The notes under the pieces were generated by a model. The model ran no database searches. It had not been told where the DNA came from and worked only from the letters and a program-made list of their open reading frames with translations. Of a DNA stretch of 64,000 nucleotides, positions 23,821 through 31,400 are shown piece after piece. The position numbers were made by a program, and so were the translations under genes. Positions within the stretch are counted from its first letter, which is position 1; the number at the start of each line of letters is the position of its first letter. Origin of the DNA: Streptomyces roseirectus (GTDB lineage: Bacteria > Actinomycetota > Actinomycetes > Streptomycetales > Streptomycetaceae); assembly GCF_014489635.1 (NCBI RefSeq), contig NZ_CP060828.1, positions 4,750,001-4,814,000 on the forward strand, written 5' to 3'.

Positions 23821-24332
23821 CGGCCCTGGAGGAACGCCTCCTCGCGATCGCCGGCGCGGTCCCCGACCCCGAGCTGCCCGTCCTGACCCTCAGCGAACTC
23901 GGCGTGGTCCGCGCGGTCCACGTCCAGGACACCGGCACGGTCGAGGTCGACCTCACCCCCACCTACACCGGCTGCCCGGCCATCGAGGCGATGACCACCG
24001 ACATCGAACACGCCCTGCACGCCGAGGGCGTCCACGAGGTGACCGTCCGCCGCGTCCTCACCCCCGCCTGGTCCACGGACGACATCACGGAGGAAGGCCG
24101 CCGAAAACTACGGGAGTTCGGCATCGCCCCGCCCCGCGCGGGGGCGGCGTCGGGACCGGTGACGGTGACGCTGGGCCCGACCCGAGGGCTGGGAGCTGAC
24201 ACCCCCGTCCCCTGCCCCCTCTGCGGCTCCCCCGACACCGAGTTGCTGAGCCGGTTCTCGTCGACCGCGTGCAAGGCGTTGCGGCGGTGCCGGGAGTGCC
24301 GTGAACCGTTCGATCACTTCAAGGAGTTGTGA
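23817..24332 (+). CDS. paaD: Phenylacetate epoxidase assembly protein PaaD
   Basis: 171-aa protein of the MIP18/SufT-like group needed to mature the epoxidase's iron or Fe-S cofactors. The N-terminal domain contains VPDPELPVLTLSELGVVR and PTYTGCPAIEAM with the conserved Cys. The C-terminus carries a zinc-ribbon-like Cys pair set, PCPLCGS and CRECREPFDHFKEL. The start is GTG at 23817 overlapping paaC. Confidence 0.94.
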   Translation: MTALEERLLAIAGAVPDPELPVLTLSELGVVRAVHVQDTGTVEVDLTPTYTGCPAIEAMTTDIEHALHAEGVHEVTVRRVLTPAWSTDDITEEGRRKLREFGIAPPRAGAASGPVTVTLGPTRGLGADTPVPCPLCGSPDTELLSRFSSTACKALRRCRECREPFDHFKEL

Positions 24333-25396
24333 TGGCCCGTTTCCACGCGCTCCGGGTGACCGAGGTGGAGCGGCTGACGGACGACGCGGTGGCGCTGACG
24401 TTCGCGGTGCCCGCCGAGCTGAGGGAGGCGTACCGGTACACGGCGGGCCAGCATCTGGCGCTGCGCCGGATGCCGGCCGGGGAGGAGGAGGTCCGGCGGA
24501 CGTACTCGATCTGCTCCCCGGCGCCGGAGCCGGACGGCGAGGGACCGCGCACGCTACGGGTGGGGGTGCGCCTGGTGGAGGGCGGGGCGTTCTCCACGTA
24601 CGCGTGGAAGGAGCTGGCCGAGGGCGACGAGGTCGAGGTGATGACCCCGGCCGGCCGGTTCACGCTGGACCCGGCGCCGGGACTGTACGCGGCGGTCGTC
24701 GGGGGCAGCGGCATCACCCCGGTGCTGTCGATCGCCGCGACGCTGCTCGCGCGGGAGCCGTCCGCCCGGTTCTGCCTGGTCCGCAGCGACCGCACGGCGG
24801 CGTCGACGATGTTCCTCGACGAGGTGGCCGACCTCAAGGACCGCTACCCGGACCGGTTCCAGCTGGTCACGGCGCTGTCCCGGGAGGAGCAGCAGGCGGG
24901 CCTGCCGTCCGGACGCCTGGACCGGGAGCGGCTGACCGCGCTGCTCCCGGCGTTGCTGCCGGTGGAGTCGGTGGCCGGCTGGTACCTGTGCGGACCGTTC
25001 GGGCTGGTCACGGCGGCGGAGCGGGCGCTGCGCGAGCTGGGGGTGCCCCGCGCGCAGGTCCACCAGGAGATCTTCCACGTCGCCGACGCCCCCGCCCCGG
25101 CCCGCCCCGCCGCCCCCGCGCACAGCACGCTCACGGCCCGGCTCGACGGCCGCTCGGGCACCTGGCCCGTCCAGGACGGCGAATCCCTCCTCGACACGGT
25201 CCTGCGGGGCCGCCCCGACGCCCCCTACGCCTGCAAGGGCGGGGTCTGCGGGACCTGCCGGGCGTTCCTCGTCTCCGGGGAGGTGCGGATGGACCGCAAC
25301 TTCGCGCTGGAGCCGGAGGAGACGGACGCGGGGTACGTGCTGGCGTGCCAGTCGCATCCGGTGACGGAGGGAGTGGAGGTGGACTTCGACCGATAG
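24332..25396 (+). CDS. paaE: Phenylacetyl-CoA epoxidase reductase PaaE
   Basis: 354-aa reductase passing electrons from NAD(P)H to the PaaABC oxygenase. Order: FAD-binding domain (RRTYSICSPAP), NAD-binding domain (VVGGSGITPVLSIAATLL), and a C-terminal plant-type [2Fe-2S] ferredoxin domain with YACKGGVCGTCRAFL and a distal Cys in VLACQSHP. I chose ATG 24332 over the adjacent GTG 24329 because AAGGAG at 24321 is then at a workable distance. It is the last gene of paaABCDE; a short repeat overlaps its stop codon. Confidence 0.95.
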   Translation: MARFHALRVTEVERLTDDAVALTFAVPAELREAYRYTAGQHLALRRMPAGEEEVRRTYSICSPAPEPDGEGPRTLRVGVRLVEGGAFSTYAWKELAEGDEVEVMTPAGRFTLDPAPGLYAAVVGGSGITPVLSIAATLLAREPSARFCLVRSDRTAASTMFLDEVADLKDRYPDRFQLVTALSREEQQAGLPSGRLDRERLTALLPALLPVESVAGWYLCGPFGLVTAAERALRELGVPRAQVHQEIFHVADAPAPARPAAPAHSTLTARLDGRSGTWPVQDGESLLDTVLRGRPDAPYACKGGVCGTCRAFLVSGEVRMDRNFALEPEETDAGYVLACQSHPVTEGVEVDFDR

Positions 25397-25446
25397 GCCC
25401 GGGGAGAGCGAGGGGCCCGGGGAGAGAGCGATAGGCCCGGGGAGAG
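25391..25446. repeat. Short direct repeats after paaE
   Basis: Three copies of an approximately 19-bp unit, GATAGGCCCGGGGAGAG or close variants, start at about 25392, 25411 and 25430. The first overlaps the paaE stop codon. No terminator hairpin is evident. Confidence 0.7.
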
Positions 25447-25461
25447 GGCGTTCCCTTCTTC

Positions 25462-25491
25462 TAGAACCTGTTCTATCTTGACGGACCGTCA
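25462..25491 (+). promoter_or_regulatory. KstR-like box and second palindrome before the acyl-CoA dehydrogenase
   Basis: TAGAACCTGTTCTA (25462-25475) fits the TNNAACNNGTTNNA pattern bound by KstR-type TetR regulators of lipid/sterol catabolism. TGACGG-A-CCGTCA (25479-25491) is a second perfect palindrome, with TTGACG as a possible -35. The gene starts 27 bases downstream. Confidence 0.6.
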
Positions 25492-25517
25492 GATCTGGTC
25501 GCCGTCGGGAGGACACC

Positions 25518-26642
25518 GTGGACTTCACCTTCAGCGAGGAGCAGCAGGCGGCGGCCGAGGCGGCGCGCGGAGTCTTCACGGGGGTGGCGCCCGACGGGGT
25601 GCCGTCCCCGGCGAAGACCCAGGGCCGGCCGGTCGCCGAGGGGTTCGACCGCGACCTGTGGACCAAGCTCGCCGGCGCGGACCTGCTGAGCCTGATGCTC
25701 GACGAGCAGTACGGCGGGGGCGGCCTCGACGTCGTCGCGCTGTGCCTGGTGCTGCGGGAGTCGGCGCGGGTGCTCGCGCGGGTGCCGCTGCTGGAGAGCG
25801 CCGCGGCGTCCGCCGCCGTCCAGGCGTACGGGTCCGCCGAGCTGAAGGAGACGGTGCTCGCCGCCGCCGGGCGGGGGGAGACGGTGCTGACGGTCGCCTC
25901 GCACGGGCGCACCGGACACGACGGGGCCGAACTCGCCGTGAGCGCGCGGGCCGAGGGGGACGCGTGGGTGCTCGACGGGGTGCAGACGGCGGTGCCGTGG
26001 GCGTTCGACGCGGACCTCGTCGTCGTCCCCGCGCACACCGGGGGCGGGCGGCCGGTGCTGGCGGTCGTGCCGCGCGCGGAGTTGCTGATCGGGGAGCAGG
26101 TGTCGACCGCCGGGGAGCGGTGGGGGGAGGTGCGGCTGGAGTCCGTGCGGGTGCCGGGGGCGTACGTACTCGAAGAGGGCTGGGAGTGGTTGCGGGACGT
26201 GCTCGCCGTGGGGAACTGCGCGGTGGCGCTGGGACTGGGGGAGCGGGTGTTGCGGATGACCGCCGAGTACACGTCCGGGCGGGAGCAGTTCGGGCATCCA
26301 CTGGCCACGTTCCAGGCGGTCGCCGTGCAGGCCGCCGACCGGTACATCGATCTTCGGGCCATGGAGGTGACGCTCTGGCAGGCCGCGTGGCGGATCTCGT
26401 CCGGGACGCGGGGGGTGCTGCCGGTCGCCGGGGACGTCGCCGTCGCGAAGGTGTGGGCCGCGGAGGGGGTACGCCGGGTCGTGCAGACGGCTCAGCATCT
26501 GCACGGGGGGTTCGGGGCCGACGCGGACTACTCCTTGCACCGGTACCACGCCTGGGCCAAGCAGGTCGAGCTGGCGCTCGGCCCGGCGGGGGGATCCGAG
26601 GAGGCGTTGGGGGAGATGCTGGCGGCGCACTCCGTGGGGTAG
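25518..26642 (+). CDS. Acyl-CoA dehydrogenase family protein
   Basis: 374-aa acyl-CoA dehydrogenase-like flavoprotein. The N-terminal helical domain (FTFSEEQQAAAEAARGVF), a central beta-domain and a C-terminal helical domain (YTSGREQFGHPLATFQAVAV and AQHLHGGFGADADYSLHRYH) are present. The length and divergence resemble the FadE partners that act as heterodimers in actinobacterial steroid and fatty-acid breakdown, but no partner lies beside it. A catalytic Glu is not obvious at the usual place. The start is GTG at 25518 with GGGAGGAC upstream. A KstR-like box lies in its promoter. Confidence 0.85.
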   Translation: MDFTFSEEQQAAAEAARGVFTGVAPDGVPSPAKTQGRPVAEGFDRDLWTKLAGADLLSLMLDEQYGGGGLDVVALCLVLRESARVLARVPLLESAAASAAVQAYGSAELKETVLAAAGRGETVLTVASHGRTGHDGAELAVSARAEGDAWVLDGVQTAVPWAFDADLVVVPAHTGGGRPVLAVVPRAELLIGEQVSTAGERWGEVRLESVRVPGAYVLEEGWEWLRDVLAVGNCAVALGLGERVLRMTAEYTSGREQFGHPLATFQAVAVQAADRYIDLRAMEVTLWQAAWRISSGTRGVLPVAGDVAVAKVWAAEGVRRVVQTAQHLHGGFGADADYSLHRYHAWAKQVELALGPAGGSEEALGEMLAAHSVG

Positions 26643-26668
26643 GCCGGGCGCCTAAGGGGGTGCCGGGT

Positions 26669-26762
26669 TCTGTGATCTGGCGGGTGCGGCGCCGTCGTGG
26701 CTTGTCGCGCCCACGCGGCGGTAGCCGCACATCAGACACAGCCCCGCGCCCCTTAAAGGCAC
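26669..26762. repeat. Dispersed intergenic repeat, diverged copy C
   Basis: Shares GGGTGCGG..GTCGTGG at its left and CCCCGCGCCCCTTAAAGG at its right with copy B (28089-28155), but holds a different middle (CACGCGGCGGTAGCCGCAC). It fills the 150-bp gap between the acyl-CoA dehydrogenase and rhodanese genes, which converge, so it may act as a terminator-like structure. Confidence 0.6.
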
Positions 26763-26795
26763 GTTGCCCTCAGGGCGTGGGGAAAAACGCGTCCG

Positions 26796-27143
26796 CTACA
26801 CCACCGTGCCGGGGTCTCCTGACGGCCTGATTACCGGCTTGCCCGAGGCTTCCCAGAGTTGCATGCCGCCGATGACGTTCACCGCGTCGATGCCCTGCTG
26901 GACGAGGTAGGCGGTGACCTGGGCGGAGCGGCCGCCGGAGCGGCAGATGACGTTGACGCGGGCGTCCTGAGGGGCCGCCTCGGTCAGTTCGCCGTAGCGG
27001 GCCACGAAGTCGCTCATCGGGATGTGCAGTGCCCCGGCGGCGTGGCCCGCCTGCCATTCGTCGTCCTCGCGGACGTCCAGCAGGAAGTCGCCGTCCTTGA
27101 GGTCCGCGACCTCGACCGTGGGCACACCAGCTCCAAAACTCAT
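26796..27143 (-). CDS. Rhodanese-like sulfurtransferase domain protein
   Basis: 115-aa single rhodanese domain. The active-site loop is ICRSGGRSAQ with the catalytic Cys, preceded by FLLDVREDDEWQAGHAAGAL and followed by GGMQLWEASGKP. Such proteins carry a persulfide sulfur or act in sulfur relay; the specific partner is unknown. The ATG at 27143 fits the family length. Confidence 0.9.
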   Translation of the reverse strand: MSFGAGVPTVEVADLKDGDFLLDVREDDEWQAGHAAGALHIPMSDFVARYGELTEAAPQDARVNVICRSGGRSAQVTAYLVQQGIDAVNVIGGMQLWEASGKPVIRPSGDPGTVV

Positions 27144-27217
27144 GCCCCGACGCTACCCGAATCGCCGCCGGGCACGTCCGACGACCACCGGTCCCACACG
27201 TCGGCGGCCGGAAACGG

Positions 27218-28021
27218 TCACGCCAGCAGGTCCGCGAGCCGCCGTTCCCGCGCGGCGACGTCGGCCAGCAGTTGCTCGGCGATCTCCTCCAGGAGCCGGT
27301 CGGGGTCGTCGGGGGCGAGCTTCAGCATGGAGCCGATCGCGCTCTCCTCCAGCTCCTTCGCGAGCGCGGCCAGCATCTCCTTGCGCTGGGCGAGCCATTC
27401 GAGACGGGCGTACAGAACGTCACCGGGAGCCGGTTCGCGCTCCGGGGGGACGGGGCCCGCGGCCCACTCCTCGGCCAGCTCCCGCAGCAGCGCCTCGTCG
27501 CCCCGGGCGTACGCGGCGTTGACCCTGGTGATGAACTCCTCGCGGCGCAGGCGTTCCGTGTCCTCCTGGGCGAGGTCGGGGTGGGCCTTGCGGGCGAGGT
27601 CACGGTAGAGCTTGCGGGCCTCGTCGCTGGGGCGGACCCGCTCCGGGGGGCGCACGGGCTGCTCCGTGAGCATCGCGACGGCCTCCGGGAACAGGCCGTC
27701 GCCGTCCATCCAGCCGTGGAACAGTTCCTCGACGCCCGGCATCGGCATCACCCTCGCGCGGGCCTCCGAGGCGAGGCGCAGGTCCTCGGGGTCGCCGGTG
27801 CGGGCCGCCTTCGCCTCCGCGATCTGGGCGTCCAGTTCGTCGAGGCGGGCGTACATCGGGCCCAGCTTCTGGTGGTGCAGGCGGGAGAAGTTGTCCACCT
27901 CCACGCGGAAGGTCTCCACCGCGATCTCGAACTCGATCAGAGCCTGCTCGGCGGCGCGCACGGCCTGCTCCAGGCGGTCCTCGGGCCGCGCCTGCCCTGC
28001 CTCAGCTTCGGGGGTCGTCAC
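27218..28021 (-). CDS. J-domain-like coiled-coil protein
   Basis: 267-aa protein. Residues 15-75 are helical and coiled-coil-like (VRAAEQALIEFEIAVETFRV). The middle contains EARKLYRDLARKAHPDLAQE, which matches helix II plus the HPD tripeptide of DnaJ domains, followed by FITRVNAAYARGDEALL (helix III). The C-terminus is another long Glu/Ala/Leu-rich helix. It may be a DnaK co-chaperone or an adaptor that has borrowed the J-fold. It is a separate transcription unit between repeats. Confidence 0.75.
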   Translation of the reverse strand: MTTPEAEAGQARPEDRLEQAVRAAEQALIEFEIAVETFRVEVDNFSRLHHQKLGPMYARLDELDAQIAEAKAARTGDPEDLRLASEARARVMPMPGVEELFHGWMDGDGLFPEAVAMLTEQPVRPPERVRPSDEARKLYRDLARKAHPDLAQEDTERLRREEFITRVNAAYARGDEALLRELAEEWAAGPVPPEREPAPGDVLYARLEWLAQRKEMLAALAKELEESAIGSMLKLAPDDPDRLLEEIAEQLLADVAARERRLADLLA

Positions 28022-28088
28022 TCGCCCAGCGTAATCGCTCCGCTTGGGGCGCCGGGCGGGGAAGGTTCGGGGGCGGTGAGGTTGTCTG

Positions 28089-28155
28089 CCGGGTGCGGGT
28101 TCGTCGTGGTTGGTCGCGCAGTTCCCCGCGCCCCTTAAAGGCAGCTTCGCTGCCT
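28089..28155. repeat. Dispersed intergenic repeat, copy B
   Basis: The inverse of copy A at 3091: GGGTGCGGGTTCGTCGTGG, then GTTCCCCGCGCCCCTTAAAG. It is followed by the small hairpin GGCAGC-TTC-GCTGCC. It occupies the region between the J-like and DUF2252 genes, both on the minus strand. Confidence 0.7.
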
Positions 28156-28202
28156 CCCCACAGCTGCACCCCTGTACCCAGCAACTGGCATCCCCTTACC
28201 CG

Positions 28203-29600
28203 TCACACGCCCGTCTCCGCCGCCACCTTTCCCTCCCCCACTGCCTTCACCAGTGCTCCGTGGTCCGCCTCCGTTTGGTTCGCGTAGGTCACCGCGAAGG
28301 TCGCCAGTGCCTCGTCCAGTTCCTCGCTCTTGCCGCAGTAGCCGGCGATGAGGCGGGGGTCGGCGCTGTGGGAGTGGGCGCGGGCCAGGAGGGCGCCCGT
28401 CATCCGTGCGTAGTCGTCGAGCTGGTCCACCGCCAGGGCCGACGGGTCCACGCTGCCCTTGCGGTTGCGGAACTGCCGGACCTGGAAGGGCCGCCCTTCG
28501 ACGGTGGTCCAGCCGAGCAGGACGTCGCTGACGACCTGCATCCGCTTCTGTCCGAGGACGACCCGCCGCCCCTCGTGCTCGACGGCGTCGACGGGGAACC
28601 CGGCGGTCACGAGGTGCGGCACCAGCGCGGAGGGCCGGGCCTCCTTGACCTGGAGGATCAGCGGCTCGCCCCGGTGGTCGAGGAGGAGGACGACGTACGA
28701 CCGCGTTCCCACACTCCCCGTGCCGACGATGCGGAAGGCGACGTCGTGGACGGAGTGGCGGGCCAGCAGCGGGAGGCGGTCCTCGGAGAGCGTCGCGACG
28801 TAGGACTCCAGCGCGGAGACGACGGCCGCCGCCTCCGCGTCACCGACCCGCCGCAGCACGGGCGGCGCGTCGACGAACCGGCGTCCCCCGTCCTCCGTCG
28901 GCTCCGTCGACTTCGCCGCGAACCGCCCGCTCGTGTTGGCGCGGGCCTTCTGGGAGACGCGTTCCAGGGTGCCCAGCAGATCGCGGGCGTCGCTGTGCGA
29001 GACCAACTCCTCGTCGGCGATGGCGTTCCACGCGTCGAGGACGGGCAGCCTGGCCAGCAGCCGCATCGTGCGCCGGTAGGCGCCGACCGTGTCGTGGGCG
29101 GCCTCGCGGCACGTGTCCTCGTCGGCCCCGGCCTCGCGCCCCGCGAGCACCAGGGACGCGGCGAGCCGCTTGAGGTCCCACTCCCACGGTCCGACGACCG
29201 TCTCGTCGAAGTCGTTGAGGTCGATCACCAGTCGCCCGCGCGCGTCCCCGTACAGGCCGAAGTTCGCCGCGTGCGCGTCGCCGCAGATCTGGGCCGCGAT
29301 CCTCGTCGACGGCGTGCGCGCCAGGTCGTGGGCCATGAGCCCGGCGGAACCGCGCAGGAACGCGAACGGCGACGCCGCCATCCGCCCCACCCTTATCGGC
29401 GCCAGCTCCGCGATCCGCCCGCGGTTGGACTCCTCGACGACCGCGACGACGTCGGGCCGCCCGGCGTCCGCCTCGAACCCGGCGTGCGCGGTACGCGGCA
29501 CCGCGCGCCGCAGCCCCTTGCCGGCCTCCTTGGGCGACTCCCCGGCACCCCCGCCCCACTCCGCGAACCCCGCCACCCGAGGAATCCGAACCCCACTCAC
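28203..29600 (-). CDS. DUF2252 family protein
   Basis: 465-aa cytosolic protein of the DUF2252 family, which has a kinase-like fold but unknown activity. Landmarks are PFAFLRGSAGLMAHDLA, CGDAHAANFGLYGDARGRLV, and DLNDFDETVVGPWEWDLKRL, reminiscent of the phosphotransferase H-D..N and D-F-D motifs. Later come VGVGSVGTRSY-like residues (GTGSVGTRSYVVLLLD). It is complete at both ends and has no obvious operon partner. Confidence 0.9.
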   Translation of the reverse strand: MSGVRIPRVAGFAEWGGGAGESPKEAGKGLRRAVPRTAHAGFEADAGRPDVVAVVEESNRGRIAELAPIRVGRMAASPFAFLRGSAGLMAHDLARTPSTRIAAQICGDAHAANFGLYGDARGRLVIDLNDFDETVVGPWEWDLKRLAASLVLAGREAGADEDTCREAAHDTVGAYRRTMRLLARLPVLDAWNAIADEELVSHSDARDLLGTLERVSQKARANTSGRFAAKSTEPTEDGGRRFVDAPPVLRRVGDAEAAAVVSALESYVATLSEDRLPLLARHSVHDVAFRIVGTGSVGTRSYVVLLLDHRGEPLILQVKEARPSALVPHLVTAGFPVDAVEHEGRRVVLGQKRMQVVSDVLLGWTTVEGRPFQVRQFRNRKGSVDPSALAVDQLDDYARMTGALLARAHSHSADPRLIAGYCGKSEELDEALATFAVTYANQTEADHGALVKAVGEGKVAAETGV

Positions 29601-29713
29601 GACCGACCGCCTCCCCCGTGCACCCGCACGATCATCAACTCGCCCCGACCGTACAACGCTCCCCCAAACCCCGTCACTCCCTGTGGATAACCCTCAACGT
29701 GCGGAAAACCCCG

Positions 29714-30402
29714 TCACCCTCCCCAACTCCCCCCGAGCCCCGTCCCCTTCCAGTCGAACCGGGGCCGCAGCCGGAAACCGGCCGCGCGGGCGAAGGGGAT
29801 CAGCGCGAGCGCCTGGACGGCGATGCCGAACATCGTGCCGATTCCCAGCAGCCGCACCTGCGTGTCCGTGATGTCCTGCACCCGGTCCGGCACGGTCATG
29901 AATCCGAGACAGCACCCGAACATCGAGATCAGGACGACGTTGTTGAGGATCTGCCCGTACATCCCGAACACCCCGTAGAAAAAGATCTGCGGCGACAGGA
30001 ACCGGGCGAAGGTGACGGTCAGTTCGAACGCCTCGTGGTTCGACGCCGTGTCCCGCATGTAGAGCCCGACGATCTCCGGCGCAGCCCAGACCGCGAGCCC
30101 CGTCCCCACCGCGAGGACACTCACCACCAGCGTGACCAGCCGCTGCTCGTACGCGCGCCCCCGATCAGCAGGGTGTAGAGGCTGGTCGGCACGGTGTTGG
30201 CCGTGTTGTACGTACTGGCCGGCAAACCCGTGCCGAGCGCCGCCGCCTGAAGCACCTGCCGGATCAGCCCTGTCGCCCGCGACACGACCGTCCCCAGCGC
30301 CATCAGCACCGACGAGCGCCCGACCCCCGCGTTCTTCTTCCGCGCAGCGTGCCGCCGTCTCGACGTCACGCTGTCCGCCCCCTGCACCATGCGGGCCGAC
30401 CT
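29714..30402 (-). pseudogene. Decayed murJ/mviN copy
   Basis: Fragments of a MurJ lipid II flippase. On the minus strand RSSVLMALGTVVSRATGLIR to TVPTSLYTLLIGGA is the N-terminal part. After a deletion and frameshift, YEQRLVTLVVSVLAVGTG through IFFYGVFGMYGQIL continues the family sequence. A second gap removes the usual segment between GQILN and NNVV, and the sequence stops early after RPRFDWKGTGLGG, losing roughly the C-terminal half. No intact frame links the pieces. A functional murJ must exist elsewhere, since it is essential in most bacteria. Confidence 0.8.
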
Positions 30403-30421
30403 AACGGCCCGCGTGATCACG

Positions 30422-31213
30422 TCACCACTTGAGGGCGTCGGCCAACTCCCGCTGCCAGTACGTCACTTTGAGGGAGTCGTCGATGTAGACGCCCCCGGCG
30501 GGCAGCTTCGGACGGGCCTGCGTGCCGACGCCCCCGTTGCCGAGGTCGCTCCCGTAGAAGGAGACACCCAGGGACTTCACCGTCCGCCCGCCCGAACCGC
30601 TGCCGTCCGCCGAGGACAGCGCGATGCCCGCGTACCCGGACTGCCCCGGCTCCAGCGTGACGACCGCCTGCGGCTTCGACTCCTCGATGACCGGCGGTAC
30701 CGCCTGCGCGCCGGTGAACTCGACCGCCGGGTAGTAGTACAGGTGGCACGGCTTGCTTCCGGTGTTGGTCACCGTCAGCAGCATGTGGTTCAGCGGCCGG
30801 CTCACCGGCGCGGCGACGGTCTTGGTGTTGGACCCCTCACAGGTGACGGCCGCGGCACTCTTCCGCGCCTTGGACGCCGTCCCGGTCGCCGTCCCGGTCG
30901 ACCCCGACGTCCCCTTGGAACCGGACGTCCCGGTCGCGGCCGAAGCCCCCGTAGACCCCGTAGACCCGGTGGATCCCGTAGACCCGGTGGACCCCGTAGT
31001 ACCCGTAACCCCTGCGGAGGACCCCCCACCGGTCCCCCCACCCTGCGCCGGCGCCTCCGCCCCCGCCGACGGCGACGCCGGCACAGGCGCCCCGGAGACG
31101 GAAATCCCCGTCCCGTCCTTGCAGGCGGTCATCGAAAGAGCCGCGATCACGACACCCGCGGCGGCACCGGCGAGACGGACACGACGGGTACGAAAGGTAC
31201 GCATGCTGGACAT
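30422..31213 (-). CDS. DUF4232 lipoprotein with Gly-Ser-Thr repeat linker
   Basis: 263-aa exported lipoprotein. The signal peptide ends in the lipobox LSMTAC (Cys at about residue 31). A low-complexity linker follows, with repeated GSTG units and then GTSGSKGTSGSTGTATGT. The C-terminal ~130 residues form a DUF4232 domain (LTVTNTGSKPCHLYYYPAVE, then VTLEPGQSGYAGIAL). The ATG at 31213 has AAGGGGAAG about 8 bases upstream. It is divergent from a membrane HTH protein whose linker is also Thr/Gly-repetitive, and whose C-terminal part is also predicted outside the cell. Confidence 0.88.
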   Translation of the reverse strand: MSSMRTFRTRRVRLAGAAAGVVIAALSMTACKDGTGISVSGAPVPASPSAGAEAPAQGGGTGGGSSAGVTGTTGSTGSTGSTGSTGSTGASAATGTSGSKGTSGSTGTATGTASKARKSAAAVTCEGSNTKTVAAPVSRPLNHMLLTVTNTGSKPCHLYYYPAVEFTGAQAVPPVIEESKPQAVVTLEPGQSGYAGIALSSADGSGSGGRTVKSLGVSFYGSDLGNGGVGTQARPKLPAGGVYIDDSLKVTYWQRELADALKW

Positions 31214-31400
31214 GGCTGAGCTTCCCCTTGGTGGTTCGGGTCGGTGTGGTGCTTGGATGACTCGAGCTTGTGGGGTACTCCGTCCCAACCGCCACACCCA
31301 GCGGCCAGTTGGGAACGCTGGAACGGCGAAACACACTCCCACCTGCGACGACACCGTTCGCCTGGAACGCGCGAACGGGACACGGAAGAGGGAGAGACGG

